Source: Vibrio crassostreae 9ZC13 (GTDB lineage: Bacteria > Pseudomonadota > Gammaproteobacteria > Enterobacterales > Vibrionaceae). Taken from it: a stretch of 64,000 nt of DNA. A model generated the notes under the pieces. It was not told where the DNA came from. It worked only from the letters and a program-made list of their open reading frames with translations, and did not search any database. The position numbers were made by a program, and so were the translations under genes. Positions 1 to 9,330 of this stretch are shown here, piece by piece; positions within the stretch are counted from its first letter, which is position 1, and the number at the start of each line of letters is the position of its first letter. The stretch spans positions 481,552-545,551 of the forward strand of contig NZ_AJYZ02000042.1 in the NCBI RefSeq assembly GCF_000272045.2. Direction: 5' to 3'.

Positions 1-1903
1 CTGCCAACACAGGTTCAACCTTGGCCAAGTAAAGCGGGCAACCCAGAGCGCTGTGCGGGCGTTTCTGTATTTGGTTTCGGTGGTTGTAACGCTCACTTAC
101 TGCTTGAAGCATATTCTGACACCAGTCATGTAAACCAGACTTTAGAGTCAGCGTCTCCAAGCCTACAGCCGTCTAATTTAAGCATTACTGGCCTCGCGTC
201 TCACTTCGGTTCTCTGCAAAGTATCAACGCGCTGAGCACTGCGATTGAAACCAACAACGATGCTTTCATTGCTTTGCCTAAGAAGCGCTGGAAAGGTTTA
301 GACCAACATCCAGAACTGCTGAATCAGTTTGGTTTACACGGCATTCCAAACGGGGCTTACATCGATCAATTCGACCTCGATTTCCTACGCTTCAAAGTAC
401 CGCCGAATGAAGATGACCGTTTGATCTCTCAGCAGTTGCTACTGATGAAAGTTGCAGACGAAGCGATCAAAGATGCCAAGCTTGTGGCAGGCCAAAAGGT
501 TGCAGTACTGGTAGCGATGGAAACTGAGCTTGAGATGCACCAATTCCGTGGACGCGTAAACCTGCATAGCCAATTGGCTGACAGCTTTGCCAACATGGGT
601 ATTGAGCTAACACAAGACGAATACCAATCGCTAGAAACCATCGCGATGGACAGTGTGATGGACGCAGCCAAACTGAACCAATACACCAGTTTCATCGGCA
701 ATATCATGGCTTCGCGCATCTCTTCATTATGGGACTTTAATGGCCCTGCCTTTACGATTTCAGCCGCTGAACAGTCAGTTGCTCGTTGTGTCGATGTCGC
801 GCAAAACCTGATGTCGCAAGAATCCATGGATGCAGTCGTGATTGCAGCCGTCGACCTAAGCGGCAGTGCGGAACATGTGATTCTGAAGAACAGCGTGAGC
901 CCAGTGTCGCTTGATCCAAAATTCGGACAACCGCAAGACGGCAGTTGGAATGTGGGCGAAGGCGCAGGTGCAATTGTTCTTGTGGAAGAAGGTCGAGTAG
1001 CGAGCAACCAAGACACAGCTTACGGCAGCATTAACGCCTTGGCCTTTGGCTCAAGCGAGCGTAACAACGCCGTTGTTGATGAGTTACTGACTCAAGTCGG
1101 TATGAGCTCAAACGATGTTTCTCTGCTTGAGCTTAACCATGCACCTGAGTCTTTGTCACACGAGCTTGTATCTCTCAACTTAGAAGTTACCAAGACCACT
1201 CAAGCGAGCCAACGTGTTGGTCACTGCTCTGCAGCTTCTGGCATGGCAAGCCTGCTACACGGTCTCCTCAACCTGAACCTTGAGTCTCTGAATCCAAATA
1301 TCAGCTCTAAGAGCGCGATTGTTGCCAACATCAGCGAAGGACAATGTTCACAGCTGCTACTAAGCCAGTCGAGTGTTGAATCTCAGTCACTTTCCGTTCG
1401 TTTAAGCAATGAACTGGCGAGCGATGCTAAACGTCAATTGGTTAAGCAAGTGACTCTTGGTGGTCGCGATATCTATCAACATATTGCCCAAACCCCAGTG
1501 ACTAACTTGGCAACGATTCAGCAGAAAGCTTCTGGCAAACAAGCAGCAAAAGTGGCGTCGATTCCAACGACAGCAAACATCAAAGCAGCCCTTGCGCAAA
1601 AAGAGTTAGAGAAGAAGGCATTAGCGCAGAACGCGGTAGAGCCAGTCATCGAAACTCCTACATCAGTATCCCCTACTCTGGCGCCAACTCGCCACAGTCA
1701 GCTAACAGGTAACCACAGCAATATGACTCATGTCCTATCCGCTAAAAATGGCGTATCAAATATCGACGCTAATACGGATGCAGCATCACAGCCGTCTGTA
1801 ACACCACACAACCAAGCTTTTGCTCAAAATCAGCAAGCAGCTCAACAGGTACACAAAGCATTCCTGCACACTCGAGCCCAAGGCATGCAGATGGCTGATG
1901 CGC

Positions 1904-1911
1904 TATTAAAA
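1904..1911. repeat. left copy of 8-bp target site duplication
   Basis: The octamer TATTAAAA abuts the left end of the insertion sequence and is repeated exactly at 3204-3211 beyond the right end. Eight-base duplications are usual for the ISL3 family. It reads Leu-Lys in the pfaC frame. Confidence 0.95.
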
Positions 1912-1914
1912 GGT

Positions 1915-3108
1915 TCATCGCGGCTTTCCGGGGAAAGCCGCTTTTATCTTCAAGAAGAAGTAGTCGGTATCTCGATACCCATACCCCATTCGCTTGATTA
2001 GCTTTATCTTGTTGTTTATCCCTTCTAGGGTGCAGGTGTTTAGCGGATAACTTGCCGATGCGATAATACCGTGAAGATAAGGACTCAGTTTTCGTGCGAA
2101 CTCTTTCAATGGCTTAATTCCACTCTCTTGTACTTGTGCCCACCAAGCCTCCCAGAGCCCTTTAGCATGTGCTTCTGATTCACAATACCAAAGCTCTTTG
2201 AGTTGTGCCCCGAGTATATAAGTGGTCATTAAGTCCTTATTGATATTCAATATTTCTGTAAGATAGCTGTCTTGCCGTGGATTTAAGTTGCCTCTATTTT
2301 TCAACAACACCCAGCGTGAGCGCTTGACCCATTGCCTCGCTTTTTTATCTTGCTTGAGTTTGTTGGCTTGGTCGACTCTGACTCTATCCATTACCTCACG
2401 ACCGAACTTAGCAACAACATGGAATAAGTCGTAAACGATTTTTGCGTTCGGGCAGTGCGCTTGAACTTCAAGGTCAAAAGCCGTATTCATGTCCATCGCG
2501 ACCGCTTCGATATTATTGCCATGCTTGCCTAACAGCTCGAAGAACGGTCGTATGTCCTTGCGGCTACGGCCTAACCCTATCCAAATGACTTGATGAGTCT
2601 TAGCGTCAGCAATGACCGTGGCATACCTATGCCCTTTAAAGATAGCGAACTCGTCCATGACGAGTTGCCTTAGCTCTTCCCATTTCACTGACGGCACCAC
2701 TTGTCGAAGTCGGCGTTTATCTATCTCTTTAATGGTGTGCCAATGTACGCTCGTTAACTGGGAGATATGCTTAATGGGAAGAAGAGGCAGCAGTTGTTCT
2801 ATATAACTTTTTAGGCGCTTCGTTATACGAGCATAAGGCTCTAACCAAGATAGAGACTCTGTTTTGATGCCGCAGTCACGACACTTAATTCTTCGTGTTT
2901 GAACGGAAAGTTCAACAGGAACACCGAGCAACATGGCTTCTTTCACATGACGCCATTGATACTCGTGGATAGCTTCGGCTTCAAGACCACAAAGGCACTT
3001 AGCCTCAGAGTTAGGTTTAAGAGTCAGGGTAATAAGTGATGCTGTCTGGTGAGACTTTACTATTTGAAAGCCTTCCCAGAATGAAGATAGGAAAGTATGA
3101 TTCGGCAT
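1915..3108 (-). CDS. ISL3-family transposase
   Basis: The 397-residue DDE transposase cuts and joins the element's ends. Near the N-terminus are two cysteine pairs (CLCG near residue 38 and CRDC near residue 76), the small zinc-binding domain typical of ISL3 enzymes, followed by a helix-turn-helix stretch. The catalytic domain shows acidic residues in MDEFAIFKGHRYA (about residue 150), VAMDMN (about 205) and LEGINNKIK (near 365), the usual D-D-E layout. The length is normal for the family and no frame break is seen. The stop codon (TGA at 1915-1917) lies inside the terminal inverted repeat, 3 bases from the element's edge. No good Shine-Dalgarno sequence precedes the ATG at 3108, which suggests low expression. 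Confidence 0.95.
   Translation of the reverse strand: MPNHTFLSSFWEGFQIVKSHQTASLITLTLKPNSEAKCLCGLEAEAIHEYQWRHVKEAMLLGVPVELSVQTRRIKCRDCGIKTESLSWLEPYARITKRLKSYIEQLLPLLPIKHISQLTSVHWHTIKEIDKRRLRQVVPSVKWEELRQLVMDEFAIFKGHRYATVIADAKTHQVIWIGLGRSRKDIRPFFELLGKHGNNIEAVAMDMNTAFDLEVQAHCPNAKIVYDLFHVVAKFGREVMDRVRVDQANKLKQDKKARQWVKRSRWVLLKNRGNLNPRQDSYLTEILNINKDLMTTYILGAQLKELWYCESEAHAKGLWEAWWAQVQESGIKPLKEFARKLSPYLHGIIASASYPLNTCTLEGINNKIKLIKRMGYGYRDTDYFFLKIKAAFPGKPR
1920..1945 (+). terminator. hairpin plus T-run at IS left end, faces pfaC transcription
   Basis: GCGGCTTTCC (1920-1929) pairs perfectly with GGAAAGCCGC (1932-1941), and TTTT follows. Read on the plus strand it resembles an intrinsic terminator that would stop pfaC mRNA entering the element. 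The two-base loop is tight, so in practice the stem would open to a larger loop. It also encodes the end of the transposase on the other strand. Confidence 0.5.
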
Positions 3109-3109
3109 G

Positions 3110-3171
3110 AAAACGGTAGTTTGTGTATGATTTTTGTTTGGCGACTAAACCATATCACTTACTACCGTTTT
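3110..3171 (-). other. long-range inverted repeat over transposase leader
   Basis: AAAACGGTAGT (3110-3120) is the exact complement of ACTACCGTTTT (3161-3171). In minus-strand RNA the two arms would pair across a 40-base loop, with the inner arm ending one base before the transposase ATG. By analogy with IS10 and IS50, such a stem in read-through RNA can hide the start codon; that role is inference here. Confidence 0.45.
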
Positions 3172-3196
3172 TGTTTTTAGTTCCCGCTAATCCGCG

Positions 3197-5911
3197 ATGA
3201 ACCTATTAAAAGCACAGTTAAACGCAATTACGTCTGGTTTAGATAGCTCAGCCGAAACATCAACTCAGCCTGTGCAAGCTCAACCAGCTCAGGTTCAGTC
3301 AGCGCCAGTAAACGCACTTGCGACACCAGCACCAGTAAAACCTATCCGTAAACCATGTATCTGGGATTACGATGATCTGGTTGAATACGCTGAAGGCGAC
3401 ATCGCCAATGTATTTGGCCCTGACTACGCGATCATCGATAGCTACTCGCGCCGCGTTCGCTTACCAACCACTGACTACCTATTGGTATCTCGTGTAACCA
3501 AGCTCAACGCGACAGTGAACGAGTACAAGCCAAGCACCATGACCACAGAGTACGACATCCCAGTTGATGCTCCGTATCTTGTTGATGGTCAGATCCCTTG
3601 GGCTGTTGCAGTTGAATCTGGTCAGTGTGACCTAATGCTGATCAGCTACTTAGGCATTGATTTTGAAAACAAAGGCGAGCGTGTTTATCGCCTGCTTGAT
3701 TGTACGCTGACCTTCCTTGGCGACTTGCCTCGTGGTGGCGATACACTGCGTTACGATATCTCAATCAACAACTTTGCTCGCAATGGCGACACATTACTGT
3801 TCTTCTTCTCGTACGAGTGTTTCGTTGGCGACAAGATGATCCTGAAAATGGATAACGGCTGTGCGGGCTTCTTCACTGATGAAGAACTAGCAGACGGCAA
3901 AGGTGTGATTCACACTGAAGACGAAATCAAGGCTCGTAGGCTTGCAACTAAGCAACGCTTCGACCCTATGTTGCACTGCCCTAAAACGCAGTTTAACCAC
4001 CAAGAATTGCGTCATCTACTGACTGCCAACATTGCAGAGTGTTTTGGTCCTACTCACCAATCCAATAGCCACCAGCCTTCTTTATGCTTCAGCTCAGAGA
4101 AGTTCATGATGATCGAAAAGGTTAGCCGTGTTGAACCGCAAGGCGGCACATGGGGACTTGGTCTGATTGAAGGTCACAAGCAGCTAGAGCCTGAGCACTG
4201 GTACTTCCCTTGTCACTTCAAAGATGACTCAGTAATGGCTGGTTCTTTGATGGCAGAAGGTTGTGGTCAACTGCTTCAGTTCTTCATGATGCACCTTGGC
4301 ATGCACACGCTTGTTCAAAATGGGCGTTTCCAACCGCTTGAAAATGCCCCTCAACAAGTACGCTGTCGTGGTCAAGTTCTACCACAATCGGCAGAACTGA
4401 CTTACCGCATGGAAGTGACTGAGATTGGTCTAAGCCCTCGTCCATACGCGAAAGCCAACATCGATATCTTGCTCAACGGCAAAGTGATTGTTGATTTCCA
4501 AAACTTAGGTGTGATGATCAAAGAAGACGACGAATGTACTCGTTACCTGCCTTCTTTAGAAACAGCTGTCGCGACCCCTGTTATCGAAAACTTGGACCAT
4601 AAAAGCTTGGGCCATACACCAGCAGTGAATCAACAAGCTTCAGCAAATGCGCCGTTGATGGCGCAAATTGAAGACCTAGAAACAGCGCCAAATAAAGGCG
4701 TGATTCCTCTTCAACATGTTGAAGCTCCGGTAACGCCTGATTACCCGAACCGCACACCCGATACGATTCCATTCACGCCATACCACATGTTCGAATTCGC
4801 GACTGGCGACATCGAAAAATGTTTCGGCCCTGATTTCTCTATCTACCGTGGGATGATTCCACCACGTACTCCGTGTGGCGACTTGCAGTTAACCACTCGT
4901 GTCGTAGAAATCGACGGTAAGCGTGGCGACTTCAAGAAACCGTCATCGTGTATCGCAGAATACGAAGTGCCAGAAAATGCATGGTACTTTGATGAAAACA
5001 GCCACCATACCTTGATGCCTTATTCGGTGTTGATGGAGATTTCACTGCAGCCAAACGGCTTCATCTCTGGCTACATGGGCACCACACTAGGCTTCCCAGG
5101 TGAAGAACTGTTTTTCCGTAACCTAGACGGCAGCGGCAAAATGCTGCGTAACGTCGACTTGCGTGGCAAAACGATCACCAATGATTCTCGCCTGCTTTCA
5201 ACCGTAATGATGGGCACTAACATCGTACAGAGCTTTAGCTTCGAACTGAGCACTGACGGCGTGCCATTCTACGAAGGTACAGCGGTATTTGGTTACTTCA
5301 AAGGCGCAGCACTGAAAGACCAACTGGGTTTGGACAACGGTAAGGTGACTCATCCTTGGCACGTTGATAACAACCGCACGCCGGATGTAAACATCAACCT
5401 GCTAGACAAAACGACGCGTTACTTCAATGCACCTGTCTCGTCTACTGGTGAAGTACAAGAGCACTACAAATTGGCCGGCGGTCGTTTGAACTTTATCGAT
5501 ACCGTGCAGATCACTAACGATGGTGGTAAAGACGGTCTTGGTTACCTATACGCTGAGCGTACGATTGACCCAAGTGATTGGTTCTTCCAATTCCACTTCC
5601 ATCAAGATCCTGTAATGCCAGGTTCTCTAGGTGTCGAAGCGATCATCGAGCTGATGCAAACCTATGCGCTAAACAAAGATCTTGGCGCTGACTTCCGCAA
5701 TCCAAAGTTCGGTCAAATCCAATCTGAAGTGAAGTGGAAATACCGTGGTCAGATTAACCCTCTGAACAAACAGATGTCACTGGATGTACACATCACTGCA
5801 ATCAAAGACGAAGACGGCAAACGCATCATCGTTGGCGACGCAAACCTGAGCAAAGATGGTCTGCGTATTTACGAAGTGAAAGACATCGCGATTTGTATCG
5901 AAGAAGCATAA
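3197..5911 (+). pseudogene. pfaC: pfaC, 3' part (tandem dehydratase domains)
   Basis: This is the downstream half of PfaC, carrying two FabA-like hot-dog dehydratase units. Each shows the catalytic His-containing strand: PCHFKDDSVMAG at about residue 337 and FHFHQDPVMPGS at about residue 797. Native sequence resumes at 3212, one duplication after the IS. The frame opens at an ATG (3197) lying within the right inverted repeat of the element and in phase with pfaC, so residues 1-2 come from the IS and LLK from the duplication. No Shine-Dalgarno sequence precedes this ATG, and whether it is used is unknown. The dehydratase domains themselves look undamaged. The stop lies 30 bases before pfaD, so the two were one operon. 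If expressed, this fragment would be a free DH-DH protein; otherwise the subunit is lost. Confidence 0.88.
3204..3211. repeat. right copy of 8-bp target site duplication
   Basis: TATTAAAA directly follows the right inverted repeat and matches 1904-1911. Deleting the element with one copy rejoins pfaC in frame (Leu-Leu-Lys-Ala-Gln-Leu). Confidence 0.95.
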
Positions 5912-5941
5912 GCCTGACAGAGAACTAGGAAAGAATTTAGT

Positions 5942-7579
5942 ATGACAACTCAAACTACAATCAATAACGAAAAGCTATCTCCGTGGCCTTGGCAGATCGA
6001 AGAGAGCACAACTCGCTTTGATAACGCAGCAATGTCGACAATATTGAAAGACTTAAGCCTTGCTTGTTACGTAGTGAGCCACCCAGAAAAAGGCTTAGGC
6101 GTCAGCCAACAAGCTGAAATTACATCGGGTGATTCAGCAAGTGCAGCGAACAGCCAACCTGTTAGCGCCTTTGCTCCTGCTCTTGGTACACAAAGCCTAG
6201 GCGACGAAGATTTTCGCCGTTGTCATGGCGTGAAATACGCTTACTATGCAGGTGCAATGGCAAACGGTATTTCATCTGAAGAGTTGGTGATTGCGCTTGG
6301 TCAAGCTGGCATTCTTTGTTCATTTGGCGCCGCGGGCTTAATCCCGTCTCGCGTTGAGCAAGCGATCAACCGTATCCAAGCAGCACTGCCAAACGGCCCT
6401 TATGCGTTTAACCTGATTCATAGCCCAAGCGAACCCGCACTAGAGCGCGGCAGTGTAGAGCTGTTTTTGAAGCACAAAGTGAAAACGGTTGAGGCTTCTG
6501 CCTTCTTAGGTCTAACACCGCAAATCGTTCACTACCGTGCAGCTGGCCTTAGCCGTGATGCACAAGGTGAGATTCAGATTAGTAACAAGGTTATTGCTAA
6601 GGTAAGCCGTACTGAAGTTGCAAGTAAGTTCATGCAACCTGCTCCGGTGAAAATGCTGCAAGCTTTGGTTGATGAAGGTCGAATCACAGCAGAACAAATG
6701 GAGCTAGCACAGCTGGTTCCTATGGCTGATGACATTACTGCAGAAGCCGATTCTGGTGGTCACACCGACAATCGTCCACTGGTTACCCTACTACCAACGA
6801 TTCTTGCACTGAAAGAGCAAATCCAAGCACAGTACCAGTTCAAAACACCGCTGCGTGTTGGCTGTGGTGGTGGCGTAGGCACGCCTGACGCTGCTCTAGC
6901 GACGTTTAACATGGGTGCTGCTTACATTGTTACTGGTTCAATCAACCAAGCGTGTGTTGAGGCTGGCGCGAGCGAACACACACGTAAGCTGCTTTCGACA
7001 ACTGAAATGGCTGACGTGACTATGGCTCCGGCAGCAGACATGTTCGAAATGGGCGTGAAACTGCAAGTGGTTAAGCGTGGTACCTTGTTCCCAATGCGTG
7101 CAAACAAACTGTACGAACTTTACACTCGCTACGATTCAATTGAAGCGATTCCAGTAGAAGAGCGCCTGAAACTTGAGAAGCAAGTATTCCGTTCAACACT
7201 GGATGATATTTGGGCGGGGACTGTGGCGCACTTTAACGAGCGCGATCCTAAACAGATAGAACGCGCTGAAGGCAACCCAAAGCGTAAAATGGCGTTGATC
7301 TTCCGTTGGTACTTGGGTCTTTCTAGCCGTTGGTCAAACACCGGCGAACAAGGTCGTGAGATGGATTACCAAGTATGGGCTGGCCCTGCACTTGGCGCAT
7401 TCAACGCATGGGCGAAAGACAGCTACCTAGATGATTACCAGCAGCGTAATGCAGTCGACCTAGCAAAACACCTAATGCACGGCGCAGCCTACTTGGCTCG
7501 TGTTAACCTGCTGACTTCGCAAGGTATCAAGCTTGATCCAGAGCTAGCACGCTGGAAGCCAACTCAAAGAATGGCGTAA
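5942..7579 (+). CDS. pfaD: PfaD, PUFA synthase enoyl reductase
   Basis: The 545-residue flavin-dependent enoyl reductase is the last subunit of the pfaABCD lipid synthase and reduces double bonds during chain building. It belongs to the 2-nitropropane dioxygenase/FMN TIM-barrel group: the conserved N-terminal lead-in (LSPWPWQIEE), a glycine-rich FMN region (GCGGGVGTPDAAL, about residues 303-315) and ADSGGHTDNRP (about 273-283) are all present. Length is normal and no damage is seen. AGGAAAG lies 10 bases ahead of the ATG. It follows pfaC by 30 bases, so its transcription probably depended on read-through from pfaC. The IS in pfaC, with a terminator-like hairpin at its edge, may therefore also lower pfaD expression. 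Confidence 0.93.
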   Translation: MTTQTTINNEKLSPWPWQIEESTTRFDNAAMSTILKDLSLACYVVSHPEKGLGVSQQAEITSGDSASAANSQPVSAFAPALGTQSLGDEDFRRCHGVKYAYYAGAMANGISSEELVIALGQAGILCSFGAAGLIPSRVEQAINRIQAALPNGPYAFNLIHSPSEPALERGSVELFLKHKVKTVEASAFLGLTPQIVHYRAAGLSRDAQGEIQISNKVIAKVSRTEVASKFMQPAPVKMLQALVDEGRITAEQMELAQLVPMADDITAEADSGGHTDNRPLVTLLPTILALKEQIQAQYQFKTPLRVGCGGGVGTPDAALATFNMGAAYIVTGSINQACVEAGASEHTRKLLSTTEMADVTMAPAADMFEMGVKLQVVKRGTLFPMRANKLYELYTRYDSIEAIPVEERLKLEKQVFRSTLDDIWAGTVAHFNERDPKQIERAEGNPKRKMALIFRWYLGLSSRWSNTGEQGREMDYQVWAGPALGAFNAWAKDSYLDDYQQRNAVDLAKHLMHGAAYLARVNLLTSQGIKLDPELARWKPTQRMA

Positions 7580-7633
7580 ATGACCTAAATGGACTGGTTG
7601 ACGAGTAACTAATTACTCAGCGACAGGAAACAA

Positions 7634-7659
7634 AAAAGCGACCTTATCGGGTCGCTTTT
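7634..7659. terminator. bidirectional terminator between pfaD and hflX
   Basis: AAAAGCGACC pairs with GGTCGCTTTT around a six-base loop, with A/T-rich tracts on both sides. It serves the convergent pfaD and hflX transcripts. Confidence 0.85.
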
Positions 7660-7692
7660 CTTTTGGTTGTTCTTGCCAGGCTCGCTACAAAA

Positions 7693-9060
7693 TTAAGACT
7701 TCTGCATACGCTTTTTCAAGCGCGCTAAATCAATTGCACTTGAGCGTACAGTAAGCTTGATGCATTCGTAGTCGTATTCTTCCTTCACCACACTCATGTT
7801 TGAGCGAATCTCACCGATAATGCCTTGTCCAGAATAAGGAATCGTGATCTCTTCTTCGATCATGCCTTGTTCAGCCACACCCACAATGTACTTGTGTAGT
7901 TTGGTGATATCGAGCGGGTCACGAGTCGAGGTCAGCATTGCATCTGGGAATTCTTCAATCAGCTCTAACTGTTCTTCTTCGCTCAATCTATCGCACTTGT
8001 TCAGTACCAATAGTTTTTCGCTGCCTTCAACGCCCACTTGCGCTAATACTTCGTGTACCACATCAAGCTGTGCGCGGAATGAAACGTCAGAAGCATCAAC
8101 CACATAAAGCAGTAGTGACGCGTCGTGTGCTTCTGCAAGCGTTGAGTGGAATGAAGCAACCAGATCATGTGGCAGCTTCTTGATAAAACCAACCGTATCT
8201 GACACTAAGATACGCGGCTGAGTGATCGGCTGAAGTGCACGAACCGTGGTATCTAGGGTTGCGAACAGCTTGTCTTCACCACTCACTTCGGTTGCGGTCA
8301 TTGCACGCATCATCGAAGATTTACCCGCGTTGGTGTAACCAACCAGAGCAACAGTGAAAAGTTCCGAACGCTGTGTGCGTCGGTTCTTCATTTCATCTTG
8401 TACGCCAACCAGCTCACGCTTAAGCGCAGCAATTTGGTCACGTACTTTACGACGGTCAAGCTCTAGTGAGGTTTCACCAGCACCCTGACCCATTTGACGT
8501 TCTTTGTCACCGTCTGCTGTTTCACGAAGTCGAGGTACTAAGTAGTTTAGGCGAGCAATTTCTACTTGCAGACGTGCGGTACGAGTGCGAGCGTGGCGAC
8601 TGAAAATTTCGATGATGATACCGGTGCGGTCAAACACTTCGACACCTAAGTGAGCCTCAACATTGCGCAGTTGAGAAGGGCTCAAATCACAGTCAAATAC
8701 CACAACATCAGCAGTACCAAACTCCACATCTTCAGATGGAAGATCATCAAAATCTAATTCATCGATACTAGCGCGAAAATCAAAAGATTCATCGATAAAA
8801 TCTTCATCTTCTGCTTCTTCAATCGAACCTTGGTAACCGGTGAGGTGTGCAATTTCTGCAAGCTTACCTGCGCCCAACACGTTTTGTCGTTGTGTTGAAC
8901 TGTGGTGCTGTGATTGTGTACCGACCACTTTAAACCCTAGGGTTGTTACTAAGCGAGCAAGTTCGGCAAGAGACTCTTTTGCTTCGTCACCTTTGAAGTC
9001 CGGTGTCGTAATAGAAATAAGTAAAGCGTTACTAGCTGAGGGTTTTGCTGTTAGTTTCAT
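7693..9060 (-). CDS. hflX: HflX-family GTPase with acidic insertion
   Basis: This 455-residue GTPase belongs to the HflX group, which binds ribosomes and helps split or rescue stalled 70S particles. An HflX N-domain is followed by the helical linker with RTARLQVEIARL and by a G domain: G1 GYTNAGKSS (about residue 236), G3 DTVGF (about 281) and G4 NKCD (about 348). The glycine-rich segment before the G domain (GQGAGETSLELDRR) is also present. Unusually, about residues 79-115 form a very acidic stretch (EEAEDEDFIDES, DELDFDDLPSEDVE) inserted into the N-domain. Vibrios usually carry the standard hflX next to hfq, so this stand-alone gene is probably a second copy; that is inferred from context only. 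It has its own upstream region and ends at a terminator shared with pfaD. Confidence 0.85.
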   Translation of the reverse strand: MKLTAKPSASNALLISITTPDFKGDEAKESLAELARLVTTLGFKVVGTQSQHHSSTQRQNVLGAGKLAEIAHLTGYQGSIEEAEDEDFIDESFDFRASIDELDFDDLPSEDVEFGTADVVVFDCDLSPSQLRNVEAHLGVEVFDRTGIIIEIFSRHARTRTARLQVEIARLNYLVPRLRETADGDKERQMGQGAGETSLELDRRKVRDQIAALKRELVGVQDEMKNRRTQRSELFTVALVGYTNAGKSSMMRAMTATEVSGEDKLFATLDTTVRALQPITQPRILVSDTVGFIKKLPHDLVASFHSTLAEAHDASLLLYVVDASDVSFRAQLDVVHEVLAQVGVEGSEKLLVLNKCDRLSEEEQLELIEEFPDAMLTSTRDPLDITKLHKYIVGVAEQGMIEEEITIPYSGQGIIGEIRSNMSVVKEEYDYECIKLTVRSSAIDLARLKKRMQKS

Positions 9061-9240
9061 GTATTCTTCTGTTTATGCACTAATGTGCAACCTAGTATTT
9101 GGTCTAAAGTAGCGCGATCCTACGCTGTTCTCGGTCAGCTTTATAGAGCTAACGGAGGCTATTTGGCGATATTATTGCAGTTAATCCATTTATCTCGTTT
9201 ATCCCTCTGTTTTCGTGAGGAAATAAAACAGGCTAAAACA

Positions 9241-9288
9241 ACAAAAAAGACAGCATCACGTTACTTATTAGTAATTAGTGATACTGCC
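9241..9288 (-). terminator. terminator of the sugar ABC operon
   Basis: On the minus strand GGCAGTATCAC (9288-9278) pairs with GTGATGCTGTC (9259-9249), an 11-bp stem with two G-U pairs, followed by six T residues. The remainder of 9061-9330 holds the hflX upstream region; no further gene is seen there. Confidence 0.75.
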
Positions 9289-9330
9289 TTTGCTTAAGCT
9301 TAGACTCTCATTGAGCTACTGTCTCAAAAA

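Larger units (their letters stand above)
1..2001 (+). pseudogene. pfaC: pfaC, 5' part (KS end and chain-length factor), cut by IS
   Basis: This is the upstream half of a PUFA synthase subunit PfaC (normal order KS-CLF-DH-DH), open at the window start. Residues 20-37 carry the ketosynthase C-terminal signature (GVSVFGFGGCNAH). The following ~400 residues form a second ketosynthase-like domain in which the nucleophile cysteine is replaced by glutamine (SAAEQSV around residue 260), the mark of a chain-length factor. A Pro/Ala/Gln-rich linker then follows. Native sequence ends at base 1911, where an ISL3 element begins; the frame runs 30 codons into the element and stops at 1999-2001. Joining base 1911 to 3212 restores one frame, giving 1,536 visible residues. 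What remains upstream should still fold as domains, but the polypeptide lacks the dehydratases, so the gene is called broken. Substrates in the family are acyl-ACP intermediates of EPA/DHA-type lipids in the cytoplasm. Confidence 0.9.
1912..3203 (-). mobile_element. ISL3-family insertion sequence, 1,292 bp
   Basis: The element is bounded by inverted ends: GGTTCATCGCGG at 1912-1923 and its exact complement CCGCGATGAACC at 3192-3203, with weaker matching for about 11 bases further in. It is flanked by a perfect 8-bp duplication (TATTAAAA), and holds a single transposase gene on the minus strand that fills nearly the whole element. Ends starting with GG, the 8-bp duplication and the transposase type all fit ISL3. 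The ends, duplication and gene all look intact, so the insertion may be recent and the element still active. It sits in the flexible linker between the chain-length-factor and dehydratase domains of pfaC, in opposite orientation to that gene. Confidence 0.95.

Noticed and set aside
429..1016. Long minus-strand open frame inside pfaC
   Set aside because: It is antisense to a clear ketosynthase-type domain, lacks family similarity and ribosome site, and has shadow-frame composition.
3121..3196. Outward plus-strand promoter at the right end of the IS
   Set aside because: The best pair (TTGTGT and ACTAAA, 17 apart) matches consensus poorly at -10, so it is not supported as a feature.
7844..8183. 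Plus-strand frames opposite hflX
   Set aside because: They are antisense to conserved GTPase motifs and read as Ser/Cys-rich shadows.
9085..9297. Plus-strand 70-codon frame between hflX and the ABC operon
   Set aside because: No ribosome site, unusual composition, and it runs across the terminator stem of the ABC operon.
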